DNA from: Pseudomonadota bacterium
Lineage (GTDB): Bacteria > Desulfobacterota > Desulfobacteria > Desulfobacterales > Desulfobacteraceae
Assembly: GCA_018821535.1 (NCBI GenBank)
Contig: JAHJLV010000053.1
Location: forward strand, 62,001-126,000
Reading direction: 5' to 3'
DNA: 64,000 bases
Shown: one piece after another, positions 26,099 through 35,029 of the stretch
Position numbering within the stretch: the stretch's first letter is position 1
How the letters are laid out: each line of letters begins with the position of its first letter
Position numbers and translations under genes: made by a program
The notes under the pieces: generated by a model
What the model saw: the letters and a program-made list of their open reading frames with translations, nothing else
The model's database searches: none
Told to the model about the DNA's origin: nothing

Positions 26099-26641
26099 TT
26101 AAAGTTTACGGATAAATGAAATCAATGTTTTTGAGTATTTTTTTTGTCGGTAAATGTCAAGGATTGGCGGTAAAAAATCAAGGTTTTCTTTATGGGACTG
26201 TTCGAAGATAAGGATACAGTCACTGTCAATTATGTTAAGAAACGATGAATTTGAAAAAATGGATTCGATATATCCTTTTTCATAGGGGGGATCCATGAAG
26301 ATCAGATTAAATTTCCAGCTGCCAAGGGTATGAATGAAATTATGATCCAGAACATCACAGCAGATTATCCGTGTTTTTTCTTCAAGGCCGCAGTGTCGAA
26401 CATTCTGAGAAACAGTTTTGCAGTCCTGATCTGCAAAGGTGCAGTGCTGCGCTCCCCGGCTCAATGCCTCTATTCCTAATGCACCGGTTCCGGCAAAAAG
26501 ATCCAGGACCTGTCTGTTTTTTATTTTCGGGCCCAGAATATTAAAAACAGCTTCCCGGATACGATCAGACGTCGGGCGGATTTTTGTCCCGTAAATTTGA
26601 ACCAGTTTCCGTCCTCTGTATTTTCCACCGATGACTCTCAT
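26099..26641 (-). CDS. rsmD: 16S rRNA (guanine-966-N2)-methyltransferase RsmD
   Basis: The 180 residues show MRVIGGKYRGRKL, RPTSDRIREAVFNIL, the SAM-binding LDLFAGTGALGIEALSRGA, and the catalytic DPPY (FMDPPYEKGY). It methylates G966 of 16S rRNA. The rsmD-coaD pair is a common bacterial arrangement. Confidence 0.94.
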   Translation of the reverse strand: MRVIGGKYRGRKLVQIYGTKIRPTSDRIREAVFNILGPKIKNRQVLDLFAGTGALGIEALSRGAQHCTFADQDCKTVSQNVRHCGLEEKTRIICCDVLDHNFIHTLGSWKFNLIFMDPPYEKGYIESIFSNSSFLNIIDSDCILIFEQSHKENLDFLPPILDIYRQKKYSKTLISFIRKL

Positions 26642-26646
26642 GGGGT

Positions 26647-27993
26647 TCAGGACAGGATTTTCTTGATATGCTTTACAGATGTTCCCAAAATTTTTGCAGC
26701 AGCACTCAGATCTCCATTGGTATGGGATATGGTTTGCTCTATGAGCTGTTTTTCAAATTGTTTTTTAGCTTCCTCCAGATTTCTGTGCTCAAGAACAATG
26801 GTTTCCTGATGACTGCCTGAAGGGGTACAGACGGGATTATACGGATGGGGAATGTCCTGTACCCCAATATGATCTGATTCAACCATGATGGAAAGCCGTT
26901 CCACCAGATTTCTCAGTTCTCTGACATTGCCCGGCCAGTCCCATGCGGTTAACAGATCCATCGCTTTTTGTGAAATTTGTTTTTTCCCTCCGGAAGTTTG
27001 CTGGCTCAGTTTTTCAAGAAAATTATTGACCAGCAGGGGGATGTCTTCTTTTCTTTCTCTAAGCGCCGGAACATGAATAGGGATAACATTTAATCTGAAA
27101 TACAGATCCTGTCTGAATTTCCCCTGTTTGATCTCCTGTTCAAGATCCTTGTTGGAAGATGCAATGATCCGGACATCCATATGAAGAGTCCTTCCACCGC
27201 CAATCCGCTGGAAGGTTTTGGATTCCAGGGCTCTTAGAATTTTTGCCTGGGTATTGATATTCATGTCCCCGATTTCATCTAAAAAAAGCGTCCCGCCCGA
27301 TGCCAGTTCAAATTTGCCTTTATTTTTGGACGTAGCGTCTTCAAATGCGCCTTTTTCATGTCCGAAGAGCTCACTGTCAATAGTTTCTTCAGGAATAGCG
27401 GCACAATTGATGATGATAAAGGGTTCTTCGGGCCTCAAACTGAACTGATGAATGGTTCTGGCAACCATTTCCTTGCCTGTGCCGTTTTCTCCGGTAATCA
27501 GGATAGATGCCGGGGAGGGAGCAGCGTTGGTGATCTGGGAATAAAGCTGCTGAACCGCCTTGCTGGTGCCTGTAATGGAATTTTTTTCAATATTTTTTTT
27601 GCGCAGATAAATATTTTCTTCTTCAAGTTTTCTAAAATTCAAGGCATTATTGATGGTGACCATTACTTTATCAATGGACAACGGTTTTTCAAGGAAATCG
27701 TATGCACCGGATTTGGTGGCATCCACTGCCGATTCAATGGTTCCATGGCCTGTGATCATGATTACCGGAAGATTCGGGGCAAGTCTTTTGATCTCCTTGA
27801 GCGTTTCAATCCCGTCAATTCCCGGCATCCAGATGTCGAGCAGAACGATATCCGGAGACTCGGTTTCAATCTTTTTTAGTGCCTCATATCCGTTAAAGGC
27901 ATGGATGACTTCAAATCCGTCATCAGACAGAATCCCTTCAAGGGATTCAATGATGGTGGTTTCATCATCAACAATTAAAACTGCTGGATACAT
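26647..27993 (-). CDS. NtrX-like response regulator with AAA+ domain
   Basis: The 448 residues comprise a receiver domain (1-120, phospho-acceptor D53 in LLDIWMP), an AAA+ sigma-54-activator domain (Walker A GENGTGKE 168-175; Walker B GGTLFLDE 233-240; R-finger region FRQDLYFRLN), and a C-terminal Fis-type helix-turn-helix (about 405-448). The sigma-54 contact loop reads GAFEDA (215-220) instead of GAFTGA, which argues against normal sigma-54 activation. It pairs with the NtrY-like kinase 29 bp upstream. Confidence 0.9.
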   Translation of the reverse strand: MYPAVLIVDDETTIIESLEGILSDDGFEVIHAFNGYEALKKIETESPDIVLLDIWMPGIDGIETLKEIKRLAPNLPVIMITGHGTIESAVDATKSGAYDFLEKPLSIDKVMVTINNALNFRKLEEENIYLRKKNIEKNSITGTSKAVQQLYSQITNAAPSPASILITGENGTGKEMVARTIHQFSLRPEEPFIIINCAAIPEETIDSELFGHEKGAFEDATSKNKGKFELASGGTLFLDEIGDMNINTQAKILRALESKTFQRIGGGRTLHMDVRIIASSNKDLEQEIKQGKFRQDLYFRLNVIPIHVPALRERKEDIPLLVNNFLEKLSQQTSGGKKQISQKAMDLLTAWDWPGNVRELRNLVERLSIMVESDHIGVQDIPHPYNPVCTPSGSHQETIVLEHRNLEEAKKQFEKQLIEQTISHTNGDLSAAAKILGTSVKHIKKILS

Positions 27994-28022
27994 GGGGTGA
28001 TTTCTCCTGTTCTTTTCTATGG

Positions 28023-30251
28023 TCAGGCAGGCAGTTCAATAATGAATTTTGCGCCTTTGGGTTTATTATCCTGGACTCTTATTACACCATTATGGTCAGA
28101 AATGATAGAGCTGACAATGGCAAGCCCCAGTCCCATGCCTGATTTTTTGGTAGAAAAATACGGTTCAAACAGCCGGGTTTTTTCCTTGTCAGAAATGCCG
28201 TGACCGTTGTCTGCAATTTCAATTCGTACAATTTTTAAAATATCATCATAGGAAACATCAATAAGAATCATGCCGTCCTGTCCGACAGCAGCCACAGCAT
28301 TATCAATCAGATTGATGAAGGCCTGCTTCATATGCTGCTGCCCCAGTTTTAACACCGGGATATTATCGGAAAACCTGGAACGGATATCGATATGTTCAAA
28401 GCCTTCTCTATATAGCGCAATGGTTTCCAGTATGATATTTTCAATTCTGCATTTTGCAATATTTGCATCGGGGAATTTTGCAAAAGCGGCAAATTCATTA
28501 ACCAGATTTTTAATCAGATCCACATGCTCCACAATGGTATCAGTGCAGCTGTTAAAAATATCTTCATTGATCTGTTTTCCATATTTTCTTTTCAGGCGCT
28601 GGGCAGATAATTTGATGGGGGTCAGGGGATTTTTAACTTCATGGGCAATCCTTCTGGCCACTTCTCTCCAGGCCGCCACCCGCTGTGCCTTTTCAAGCTC
28701 GGTGACATCGTCAAACACCAGCACGGATCCGATATTCTGTCCCTGGTCATTCTTCAGGGTGTTGAAAGTAAGGCTGAAATGCTTGGGCACGCCTGATATG
28801 GTAATGGAAAGCGGCATTTCAAATGACTGATGACCCTGGCTGAGCTGTTCGTTGAATTGTCGGGCAATCTGAAGATGGTCATTTTTCAGGATATCTTTGA
28901 AATTCTGGTTCAGGATCGTGCGGCCGCTGATGGCAAGCATGGATTCTGCAGCCTTGTTGATTGTGGTGATAATGCCTTGATTGTCAACGGAAATGACCCC
29001 GGCAGAAATATTTTTTAATACGATTTCGATGTATTGACGGCTTTTTTCAAGCTCATCATTCTGCTGCTGCAGCAGTTTGCCTGAAAGAGCAATCTGCTCC
29101 CGGCCGGATGCAAGTTCCCGGGTCATTGAATTAAAGGACTTGATCAGTGTTCCGATTTCATCATCGGTTTCAAAATCAATCTGGTAATTCAAGTCTCCGC
29201 GGGCCACCCGCTGGGTTCCCTCAGCAAATTTCATAATGGGAATGGTAATGGATTTTGCCAGCTGGAATCCAAACCAGATGGCACAGAAAACCACCAGGAG
29301 TGCAACAATTGACAATGCAATATAATAGTAAATCTCGGCAGGCCGTTTGGCCATTTTCAACTGATGATATTCTTCTATGCCTTTTATGATGGTCTGCAGA
29401 TCTTTTGACAGTTCCAGGGACACCAGTGTGGTGATAACAATAAATCCACGGGCTTTCTGGGGGTCTGTGCCAAAGGGAATGGCGGCAATGGTCCGCAGTA
29501 ATTCTCCATGTTCAATATATTGGGAAATGGTATTGCTCTGGCGTTCTTCAGGGATGTCTGTCAGATCATTGCTGGTGAGCAGACTGAAATTAAGATTTTC
29601 CAGTTCATTCGGCAAAGAAAGACTTACCCGCTGGGCATCCGGGGTATAGACCTCAACGGCATAGCGGTTGAACGCTCTTTGTATGACCTGGGAATACCGG
29701 GCCAGTTTTTTTTCATTTCCTTTTTCCAGAAGGTTTCTGGAATCAATCTGGAATGCAGCTCTTTTGGCAAAGAATTCATTTTTCTCTTCAATATATTCAT
29801 AGAGTTTCTGACCAATGGTCAGCGAACTGTCAAGGGTCTGTTCAACCGGGGTATTAAACCAGAAGGCAATGGAGCTTGAAATAAAATGGATGGAAAAAAA
29901 GAACAGGACGGTTGTGGGCAGCAGCGCCAGTACAATGAAAGCTGCAACCAGTCGGGTTTTCAGCTTGGAGCCCAGGATATTGTTCTTTTTTTCATAATAT
30001 AATTTTGCAAGATTTCTGAAAACCAGCAGCAACAGGGCCAGCAGCAACAGTAAATTGGTATTGATCAAAATGAACATTAAAACAGTGCTGGACAGTGGCA
30101 GGTCAGTTCCGAAATCTGTGATACGGGTCTCAATAAAGGTGAGGATTCCGACGGTCATCAGAATAATGACAATCAGGATAAATTCTTTTTTTTTTCTTGC
30201 CTGTTCGTTCCGGGCGTGTTCCGCCTCGTCTGTGAATTGAAATTCAGGCAT
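28023..30251 (-). CDS. NtrY-like sensor histidine kinase
   Basis: The 742 residues contain three N-terminal membrane helices (about 23-40, 55-78, 103-128), an extracytoplasmic domain (130-305), a fourth helix (306-330), HAMP (331-385), PAS (about 400-515), HisKA with H537 (RRIAHEVKNPLTPIKLSAQRL), and a HATPase domain (DNAVAAVG, DNGHGISDKE, GMGLGLAIV). This is the NtrY plan. It is encoded inside an envelope/housekeeping operon after lpxC and DUF4390, so the signal is plausibly envelope state or redox rather than nitrogen (inference). Confidence 0.92.
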   Translation of the reverse strand: MPEFQFTDEAEHARNEQARKKKEFILIVIILMTVGILTFIETRITDFGTDLPLSSTVLMFILINTNLLLLLALLLLVFRNLAKLYYEKKNNILGSKLKTRLVAAFIVLALLPTTVLFFFSIHFISSSIAFWFNTPVEQTLDSSLTIGQKLYEYIEEKNEFFAKRAAFQIDSRNLLEKGNEKKLARYSQVIQRAFNRYAVEVYTPDAQRVSLSLPNELENLNFSLLTSNDLTDIPEERQSNTISQYIEHGELLRTIAAIPFGTDPQKARGFIVITTLVSLELSKDLQTIIKGIEEYHQLKMAKRPAEIYYYIALSIVALLVVFCAIWFGFQLAKSITIPIMKFAEGTQRVARGDLNYQIDFETDDEIGTLIKSFNSMTRELASGREQIALSGKLLQQQNDELEKSRQYIEIVLKNISAGVISVDNQGIITTINKAAESMLAISGRTILNQNFKDILKNDHLQIARQFNEQLSQGHQSFEMPLSITISGVPKHFSLTFNTLKNDQGQNIGSVLVFDDVTELEKAQRVAAWREVARRIAHEVKNPLTPIKLSAQRLKRKYGKQINEDIFNSCTDTIVEHVDLIKNLVNEFAAFAKFPDANIAKCRIENIILETIALYREGFEHIDIRSRFSDNIPVLKLGQQHMKQAFINLIDNAVAAVGQDGMILIDVSYDDILKIVRIEIADNGHGISDKEKTRLFEPYFSTKKSGMGLGLAIVSSIISDHNGVIRVQDNKPKGAKFIIELPA

Positions 30252-30268
30252 GGTGATACGGTATCGTA

Positions 30269-30865
30269 TTAATAGGTAAAATTGATTAAATACCAGTTGG
30301 TCTCAAAATCCCAGAACGAAACAAAAAAGAAAACGTAATGAAGCGACAGCGGCAGGGTGACTTTGTCCAGTTCAGCTTTTATTCTGAGTTGATATTTATC
30401 CCCTTTGACAAGCTGGTTCAATGCAATAATGGTCAGGTTATCAATTTCAGTCATTAATGCCTTGGCTTCTTCAAAAGACTGGGTGATCACAGGGATTTCA
30501 TTTTTCCATGGCCGGGAAACTGAAAACTCCTTTTTTAACGGATTGTATTTCAAGGTGGATTTGATCTGAATATTGGCAATTTTTTTATCAAAAAAAGAAC
30601 CGTCTGTCTTGTAAAGAACCACCTGGAAAGAAAAGGTGGCGGGAACGCCGCCAAGGACAGCCTGATTCATTTTTGGCGTAAATGCATGTTCAATATCAAA
30701 ATAGATGAGAAGATCATCTCTTGTATTGGCCAGCTTGATATCTTCTATTGCGGCCGTTTGTTCAGCGCCCAGGACAGCAGTTGGTGCGCTGAAGAAGCAA
30801 AACAGTGTCAGGAGAATGGAAAAAAGAACGGTTGGTCTATGAAAGGCAGTTCGAGAGTTTAGCAT
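30269..30865 (-). CDS. DUF4390 exported protein
   Basis: The 198 residues start at MLNSRTAFHRPTV, one base after the lpxC stop; a longer frame to 30907 would overlap lpxC by 41 bp. A signal peptide runs to about residue 34 (PTAVLGAEQ). The rest matches DUF4390 (DLLIYFDIEHAFTPKMNQAVLGGVPATFSFQVVLY ... YNPLKKEFSV ... QLRIKAELDKVTLPLSL). In Desulfobacterota and betaproteobacteria DUF4390 genes commonly precede NtrY/NtrX, so it may feed the kinase's extracytoplasmic sensing (inference). Confidence 0.85.
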   Translation of the reverse strand: MLNSRTAFHRPTVLFSILLTLFCFFSAPTAVLGAEQTAAIEDIKLANTRDDLLIYFDIEHAFTPKMNQAVLGGVPATFSFQVVLYKTDGSFFDKKIANIQIKSTLKYNPLKKEFSVSRPWKNEIPVITQSFEEAKALMTEIDNLTIIALNQLVKGDKYQLRIKAELDKVTLPLSLHYVFFFVSFWDFETNWYLINFTY

Positions 30866-30866
30866 A

Positions 30867-31745
30867 TTAAAAGTATTCCATTTTTGCAGGGCCTGTTTCC
30901 CAGGCATCTTTATTTTTTAAAAAAGTTTCTATAAACAGACGATTAAGGGTATGACCTGATTTATGGGTAACGATATGTCCCTGAATCGGCATTCCAAGTA
31001 AAGAAAAATCACCAAGGCTGTCCAGTAGTTTGTGTCTGACAAATTCATCCGGATATCTTAACCCTTCTGTATTCAATATTTTATCTTTGTCGATAACGAT
31101 GGCATTGTCAAGACTTCCACCTTTGCCAAGAGAAAATTTTTTTAAAAGTTCCAGGTCCTGAATAAAGCCAAATGTCCTTGCACTGCTGAATTCCTTTGCA
31201 AAATTGTTTTTTGCACGGTCAAAACTGATTTTTTGTTTTCCGATTAAAGGGTGATCAAAATGAATATCACAGGTGATTTTAAAACAGGGCTCGGGGTGGA
31301 CGGTCACGGATTTATCATTATCGGTAACTGTAATGGTTTTTTTAACAATAAAAACATGTTTGGGGGATGTCTGTTCAACAATGCCGGCGGCTTCAATCAA
31401 CTGGGTGAACAGTCTTGCGCTTCCATCCATGATGGGGATTTCATAATCATCAATTTCCACCAGTGCATTATCAATGGCAAGTCCTGCAAAACTGGCCATC
31501 AGATGTTCAATGGTGGATACGATGGCCCCGTTGATTCCAAGGACCGTGGCAAGAGATGTGTCAACCACCCGTTTAAAAAGGGCCTGGATATCCTGGGTCC
31601 CGGGCAGATCAATCCGTCTGAAAACGATTCCGTGGTTTTCAGGGGCAGGATGGATGGTCAGATTTGTTTTTTTCCCTGAATGCACACCCGTTCCTGAAAT
31701 GGCAACGCTTTGTCCGATGGTTTTTTGTAAATAAAATTGAGTCAT
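30867..31745 (-). CDS. lpxC: UDP-3-O-acyl-GlcNAc deacetylase LpxC
   Basis: The enzyme carries out the first committed step of lipid A synthesis and depends on zinc. The 292 residues have the canonical ligands: H81 in TIEHLMA with E80, H238 and D242 in VRHKLLDSLGD, and catalytic H265 in HKSGH. TGVHSGKKTNLTI at the start is also typical. It heads the seven-gene operon ending in lysR. Confidence 0.96.
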   Translation of the reverse strand: MTQFYLQKTIGQSVAISGTGVHSGKKTNLTIHPAPENHGIVFRRIDLPGTQDIQALFKRVVDTSLATVLGINGAIVSTIEHLMASFAGLAIDNALVEIDDYEIPIMDGSARLFTQLIEAAGIVEQTSPKHVFIVKKTITVTDNDKSVTVHPEPCFKITCDIHFDHPLIGKQKISFDRAKNNFAKEFSSARTFGFIQDLELLKKFSLGKGGSLDNAIVIDKDKILNTEGLRYPDEFVRHKLLDSLGDFSLLGMPIQGHIVTHKSGHTLNRLFIETFLKNKDAWETGPAKMEYF

Positions 31746-31901
31746 ACCCTTCCGGTTTCTATAATTATCATAAATTGAAAAATTTGTTTGCTATATATAG
31801 CTGATTTTAATACACAAAGCAAAGCAAATGAGAGGCCTTTTCCATGAGGTGTATTTTTTTACAACATAATGACACTGAAATCTAATTCATCAGGAGTTAA
31901 T
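31746..31901. promoter_or_regulatory. Divergent control region lpxC / comM
   Basis: This 156-bp divergent spacer contains a perfect 12-bp palindrome GCTATATATAGC (31790-31801) in AT-rich sequence. It must hold both promoters. I cannot assign reliable -35/-10 pairs. Confidence 0.35.
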
Positions 31902-33428
31902 TTGCTTGCAAAAATAAAATCCGGTTCACTCTCGGGGATTGACGGGTTTCCGGTTCAGGTGGAGGTGGATATTTCTTTTGGTCTGCCCGTATTTAACATT
32001 GTCGGCCTGCCGGAGATTTCCGTCAGGGAAAGCAAGGACCGGGTGAAAACCGCCATTAAAAATTCAGGCTATACCTTTCCCATGGAACGGGTGGTGGTGA
32101 ACCTGGCCCCGGCAGATATCAAAAAAGAAGGGACCGGATTTGATCTGCCGGTTGCCATCGCCATTCTGGTTGCTTCGGAGGTATTGCCCAAAGATGTGGC
32201 AGAGGCATATTTTATTGCCGGGGAACTGTCCCTTGACGGTGAGGTCAAACCCATCAGAGGGGTTCTGCCCCTTGCGCTGACCGCAAAGCAGACCGGCTGC
32301 AAAGGTATTGTCATTCCAGCTGAAAATGCAGACGAAGCTGCTATGGTAAAGGGGATTGATGTTTTGCCAGTGAAAAATCTGTCCCAGGTCGTGGATTTTT
32401 TTGCAGGGTTTGAAAGAATTGAACATCATCGGATTGATTTTTCTGAAAAAAAAGAAAACCGACTGATGGAAGGAATAGATTTTAGTGAGGTAAAAGGTCA
32501 GCTCCATGCCAAAAGAGCCCTGGAAATTGCAGCAGCAGGTTCTCATAATGTTCTGATGACAGGCCCGCCGGGATCGGGTAAAAGCATGCTGGCAAAACGG
32601 ATGAGCACTATTTTACCGGCGCTGACATTTGAAGAGGCGGTTGAGGTGACCCGCATCCATTCAGTTGCAGGGACCATCCAAAATGAAAGCGCCGGGCTGT
32701 TTTCACGACCCTTCAGGTCTCCCCATCACACCATTTCCGATGCAGGTCTTGTGGGTGGCGGATCAAAACCCATGCCCGGGGAGATCAGCCTGGCCCATAA
32801 CGGCGTATTGTTTCTGGATGAACTGCCGGAATTTAAAAAAAATGTGCTGGAGGTATTAAGGCAGCCTCTGGAAGATGGAAAGGTGACCATCTCCCGTGCC
32901 GGGATGAATGCAACCTATCCTTCGCAGTTCATGCTGGTGGCTGCAATGAATCCATGTCCCTGCGGATTTTTGTCTGATCCCATGGGCAAATGCACCTGCA
33001 CGGCGCCCCAGGTTCAAAAATACCGGTCAAAAATATCCGGCCCGCTTTTAGACCGGATTGATATTCATATCGAAGTCCCCCGGCTGGAATATAGGGATCT
33101 GTCATCCGGGAATCCGGGTGAAACCTCAGCACAGATCCAAAAACGGGTGGAAAAGGCCCGGAAAAAGCAGGAGGACCGGTTGACGTTCGCAGGGATTTAT
33201 AATAATTCAAGGATGCGGTCCCGCCATCTGAAAACATTCTGCAAACTGGATACAGAAGGTGAAAAAATGCTTGGCAAGGCAGTGGATGTTCTGGGATTGT
33301 CAGCACGGGCCTGCCATTGCGTTCTCCGGGTGGCAAGAACCATAGCTGATCTTGAAAACTGTCCGGATATTTTACACGGGCATCTGGCGGAAGCCATACA
33401 GTATAGAAGTTTTGACAGATATCTTTGA
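31902..33428 (+). CDS. comM: YifB/ComM family Mg-chelatase-like AAA+ ATPase
   Basis: The 508-residue form starts at TTG 31902, five bases after AGGAG, and yields MLAKIKSGSLSGID, which matches the usual ComM N-terminus. An ATG 33 bases upstream (31869) has no ribosome site. Domains are an N-terminal Lon-like/ChlI domain (residues 1-170), an AAA+ domain (MTGPPGSGKSMLAKRM, then FLDELPEFKKNVLEVLRQPLEDG), and a Cys cluster NPCPCGF..CTCT. ComM is a hexameric helicase that aids branch migration in natural transformation. Single-gene unit. Confidence 0.92.
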   Translation: MLAKIKSGSLSGIDGFPVQVEVDISFGLPVFNIVGLPEISVRESKDRVKTAIKNSGYTFPMERVVVNLAPADIKKEGTGFDLPVAIAILVASEVLPKDVAEAYFIAGELSLDGEVKPIRGVLPLALTAKQTGCKGIVIPAENADEAAMVKGIDVLPVKNLSQVVDFFAGFERIEHHRIDFSEKKENRLMEGIDFSEVKGQLHAKRALEIAAAGSHNVLMTGPPGSGKSMLAKRMSTILPALTFEEAVEVTRIHSVAGTIQNESAGLFSRPFRSPHHTISDAGLVGGGSKPMPGEISLAHNGVLFLDELPEFKKNVLEVLRQPLEDGKVTISRAGMNATYPSQFMLVAAMNPCPCGFLSDPMGKCTCTAPQVQKYRSKISGPLLDRIDIHIEVPRLEYRDLSSGNPGETSAQIQKRVEKARKKQEDRLTFAGIYNNSRMRSRHLKTFCKLDTEGEKMLGKAVDVLGLSARACHCVLRVARTIADLENCPDILHGHLAEAIQYRSFDRYL

Positions 33429-33934
33429 AACAGGGTTCTTGTCATTTGAGATTTTTTTCTTGTCGTCATTATCATCAACCTGATACCAATGAATAATTAC
33501 CCTGTGAAAGCCATTGAAGCCTCATCGGAGCTGGTTGTCGGATGTGGGGATACAGCAGGGAAGCGATTATTGGTTCCAGTTAAAAAGCAGATTGAGGGAG
33601 TATCCGCGAACTGGAGCACACCATGTCTCAGATATGTGGCCCGCATTCTGTGTGGGCAGTCTCTCCAGGATGATACCCATCGGTCCGCAACAGACCATCC
33701 GTCTTTGCAAGCTCGCGTCCGGCTTTGGTTGTGACATCATACCCGGCAAACAGATTGTTGAAAAGTGTATAAATATCGAGCCTGCAAAGCGTGCCGGAAA
33801 AGGTAGTGTAAAAATCCGCCAGCGGCTCTTCCTTAACCATTTAAGAATTTCACGGCTAATGGACAGTTGTCTGGCAAAAAACATGCCATGCTTTCAGGAA
33901 TATTTTGGAGAGCTTTTTATGCGTTTCTAAACAA
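33429..33934. other. Gene-poor stretch, possible decayed gene on minus strand
   Basis: No intact gene is evident. On the minus strand two overlapping frames look partly protein-like: one includes QLSISREILKWL (33567-33884 frame) and the other EEPLADFYTTFSGTLCRLDIYTLF (33628-33840 frame), as if one gene had a frameshift near 33840. I do not recognise the family. It could equally be non-coding. Confidence 0.3.
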
Positions 33935-33935
33935 A

Positions 33936-33973
33936 AGCTAAAAACAGGGTCCTTGCTGACCCTGTTTTTAGCT
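33936..33973. terminator. Bidirectional intrinsic terminator
   Basis: AGCTAAAAACAGGGTC (33936-33951) pairs perfectly with GACCCTGTTTTTAGCT (33958-33973), a 16-bp stem with a 6-base loop. It lies 12 bp after the PEP-CTERM gene's stop; TTTTG follows on the minus strand. Confidence 0.85.
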
Positions 33974-33984
33974 ATAATATCATT

Positions 33985-34695
33985 TTAGTCTTTTGTTTGT
34001 TTTCTTCTTAACCCGACCAATCCAATAAGACCTGAAGCAAATAGCCAGACTGCTGCCGGAACGGGAACCTGAGAATATTCAACAGTCAGATAAGGTCTGA
34101 AATTTGTAGAATTGTGAGCATCCCATTCTTTACTGTAAAAAGTCGTCCCCACAGAATATGCGCCATCATTTGTAACACTTCCCAGCATAAGCGTCAGTTG
34201 GTTATCTGACAAATCATCCGCCCAGCTCCAGTTGTTCAGAACCATTGAGAATTCCTCCCATGCAGGATCCGAATTTGTATGGACCACTGTGTGTCCACCC
34301 ATGTTCTGCGCGCTGGAAAATGACCCCTGATAACTGTTCCACGTTACCGCCCCCTCTGCCCAGTTGTCATCTGCCATGCGATTCAAAGAAACATATGCAC
34401 TTGAGGTGGGTATAGAATAAATATGGAGCGTTGCGCCTGTGATAATTGCTGCATCTGGTATGGCAGAAAGGTCAAACATTAACAGACTTCTTGAATGATA
34501 TACCCCCCCATCACTGTAACGCACACCGAGAAGTTCAGAATCATGATAATCTGAATTCCAATTTTTAGTCGGTTCATTTTTGTCAATTCGTACATCATCT
34601 GTTGGTGATGTGATGATAATTAAAGCTGCCCAAGTATTGAAAGAAAATACAAACAAAACCAATAATAAAGTTAAAATTAAATATAGTTTTTTCAC
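33985..34695 (-). CDS. PEP-CTERM-sorted exported protein, DNRLRE type
   Basis: The product has 236 residues from a GTG preceded by GGGGGAGG; the ATG 15 bases earlier lies within that ribosome site. It has a signal peptide (to about residue 25) and a beta-sandwich of the DNRLRE/CBM-like kind (DVRIDKNEPTKNWNSD, RSLLMFDLSAIP, ATLHIYSI, AEGAVTWNSY). The C-terminal sorting signal VPVPAAVWLFASGLIGLVGLRRK has the Pro motif, a membrane helix and a basic tail. It is an exported, probably surface or matrix protein processed by an exosortase. The EpsB-type transferase at 57321 belongs to the same kind of system. Confidence 0.87.
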   Translation of the reverse strand: MKKLYLILTLLLVLFVFSFNTWAALIIITSPTDDVRIDKNEPTKNWNSDYHDSELLGVRYSDGGVYHSRSLLMFDLSAIPDAAIITGATLHIYSIPTSSAYVSLNRMADDNWAEGAVTWNSYQGSFSSAQNMGGHTVVHTNSDPAWEEFSMVLNNWSWADDLSDNQLTLMLGSVTNDGAYSVGTTFYSKEWDAHNSTNFRPYLTVEYSQVPVPAAVWLFASGLIGLVGLRRKQTKD

Positions 34696-34781
34696 CAGTC
34701 CTCCCCCCATTTTGTTAATCTGTATTGTAAATGCTGCTAAATTTTGAACTTATTTTTGTTTTAGGTTTACAAGATGCAATA

Positions 34782-34818
34782 TTTATGCCTTTTGAAAAAA
34801 GTTTTCAAAAGGCATAAA
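34782..34818. repeat. 17-bp perfect inverted repeat
   Basis: TTTATGCCTTTTGAAAA and TTTTCAAAAGGCATAAA flank a 3-base loop in the 334-bp divergent gap between the PEP-CTERM and radical SAM genes. No gene ends here, so it is not an ordinary terminator. Confidence 0.65.
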
Positions 34819-34860
34819 ACCAATATTTACAGCATTTTTGGTTATTTTTTTACTCAGAAA

Positions 34861-34904
34861 AAGATGTGATAATTTAAGAACTATTTTTCTCACTATCACA
34901 TCTT
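34861..34904. repeat. 11-bp perfect inverted repeat
   Basis: AAGATGTGATA (34861-34871) and TATCACATCTT (34894-34904) are separated by 22 bases in the same divergent gap. It may be a cruciform, a regulator site pair, or an RNA stem in the radical SAM leader. Confidence 0.55.
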
Positions 34905-35029
34905 AATTTTCTTAACCTGTATCCAGTGGGATGAAATATTTCAGTTTCTTTTGAGGGTGTTGCGTTTTTAGATCAAATGTGAAATTATTTTTTGTCCGAA
35001 TTCACCTTATAACCCAGAAACATGAGATT

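Noticed and set aside
32064..32546. 160-codon minus-strand frame inside comM
   Set aside because: It is a shadow of the well-conserved AAA+ ATPase gene.
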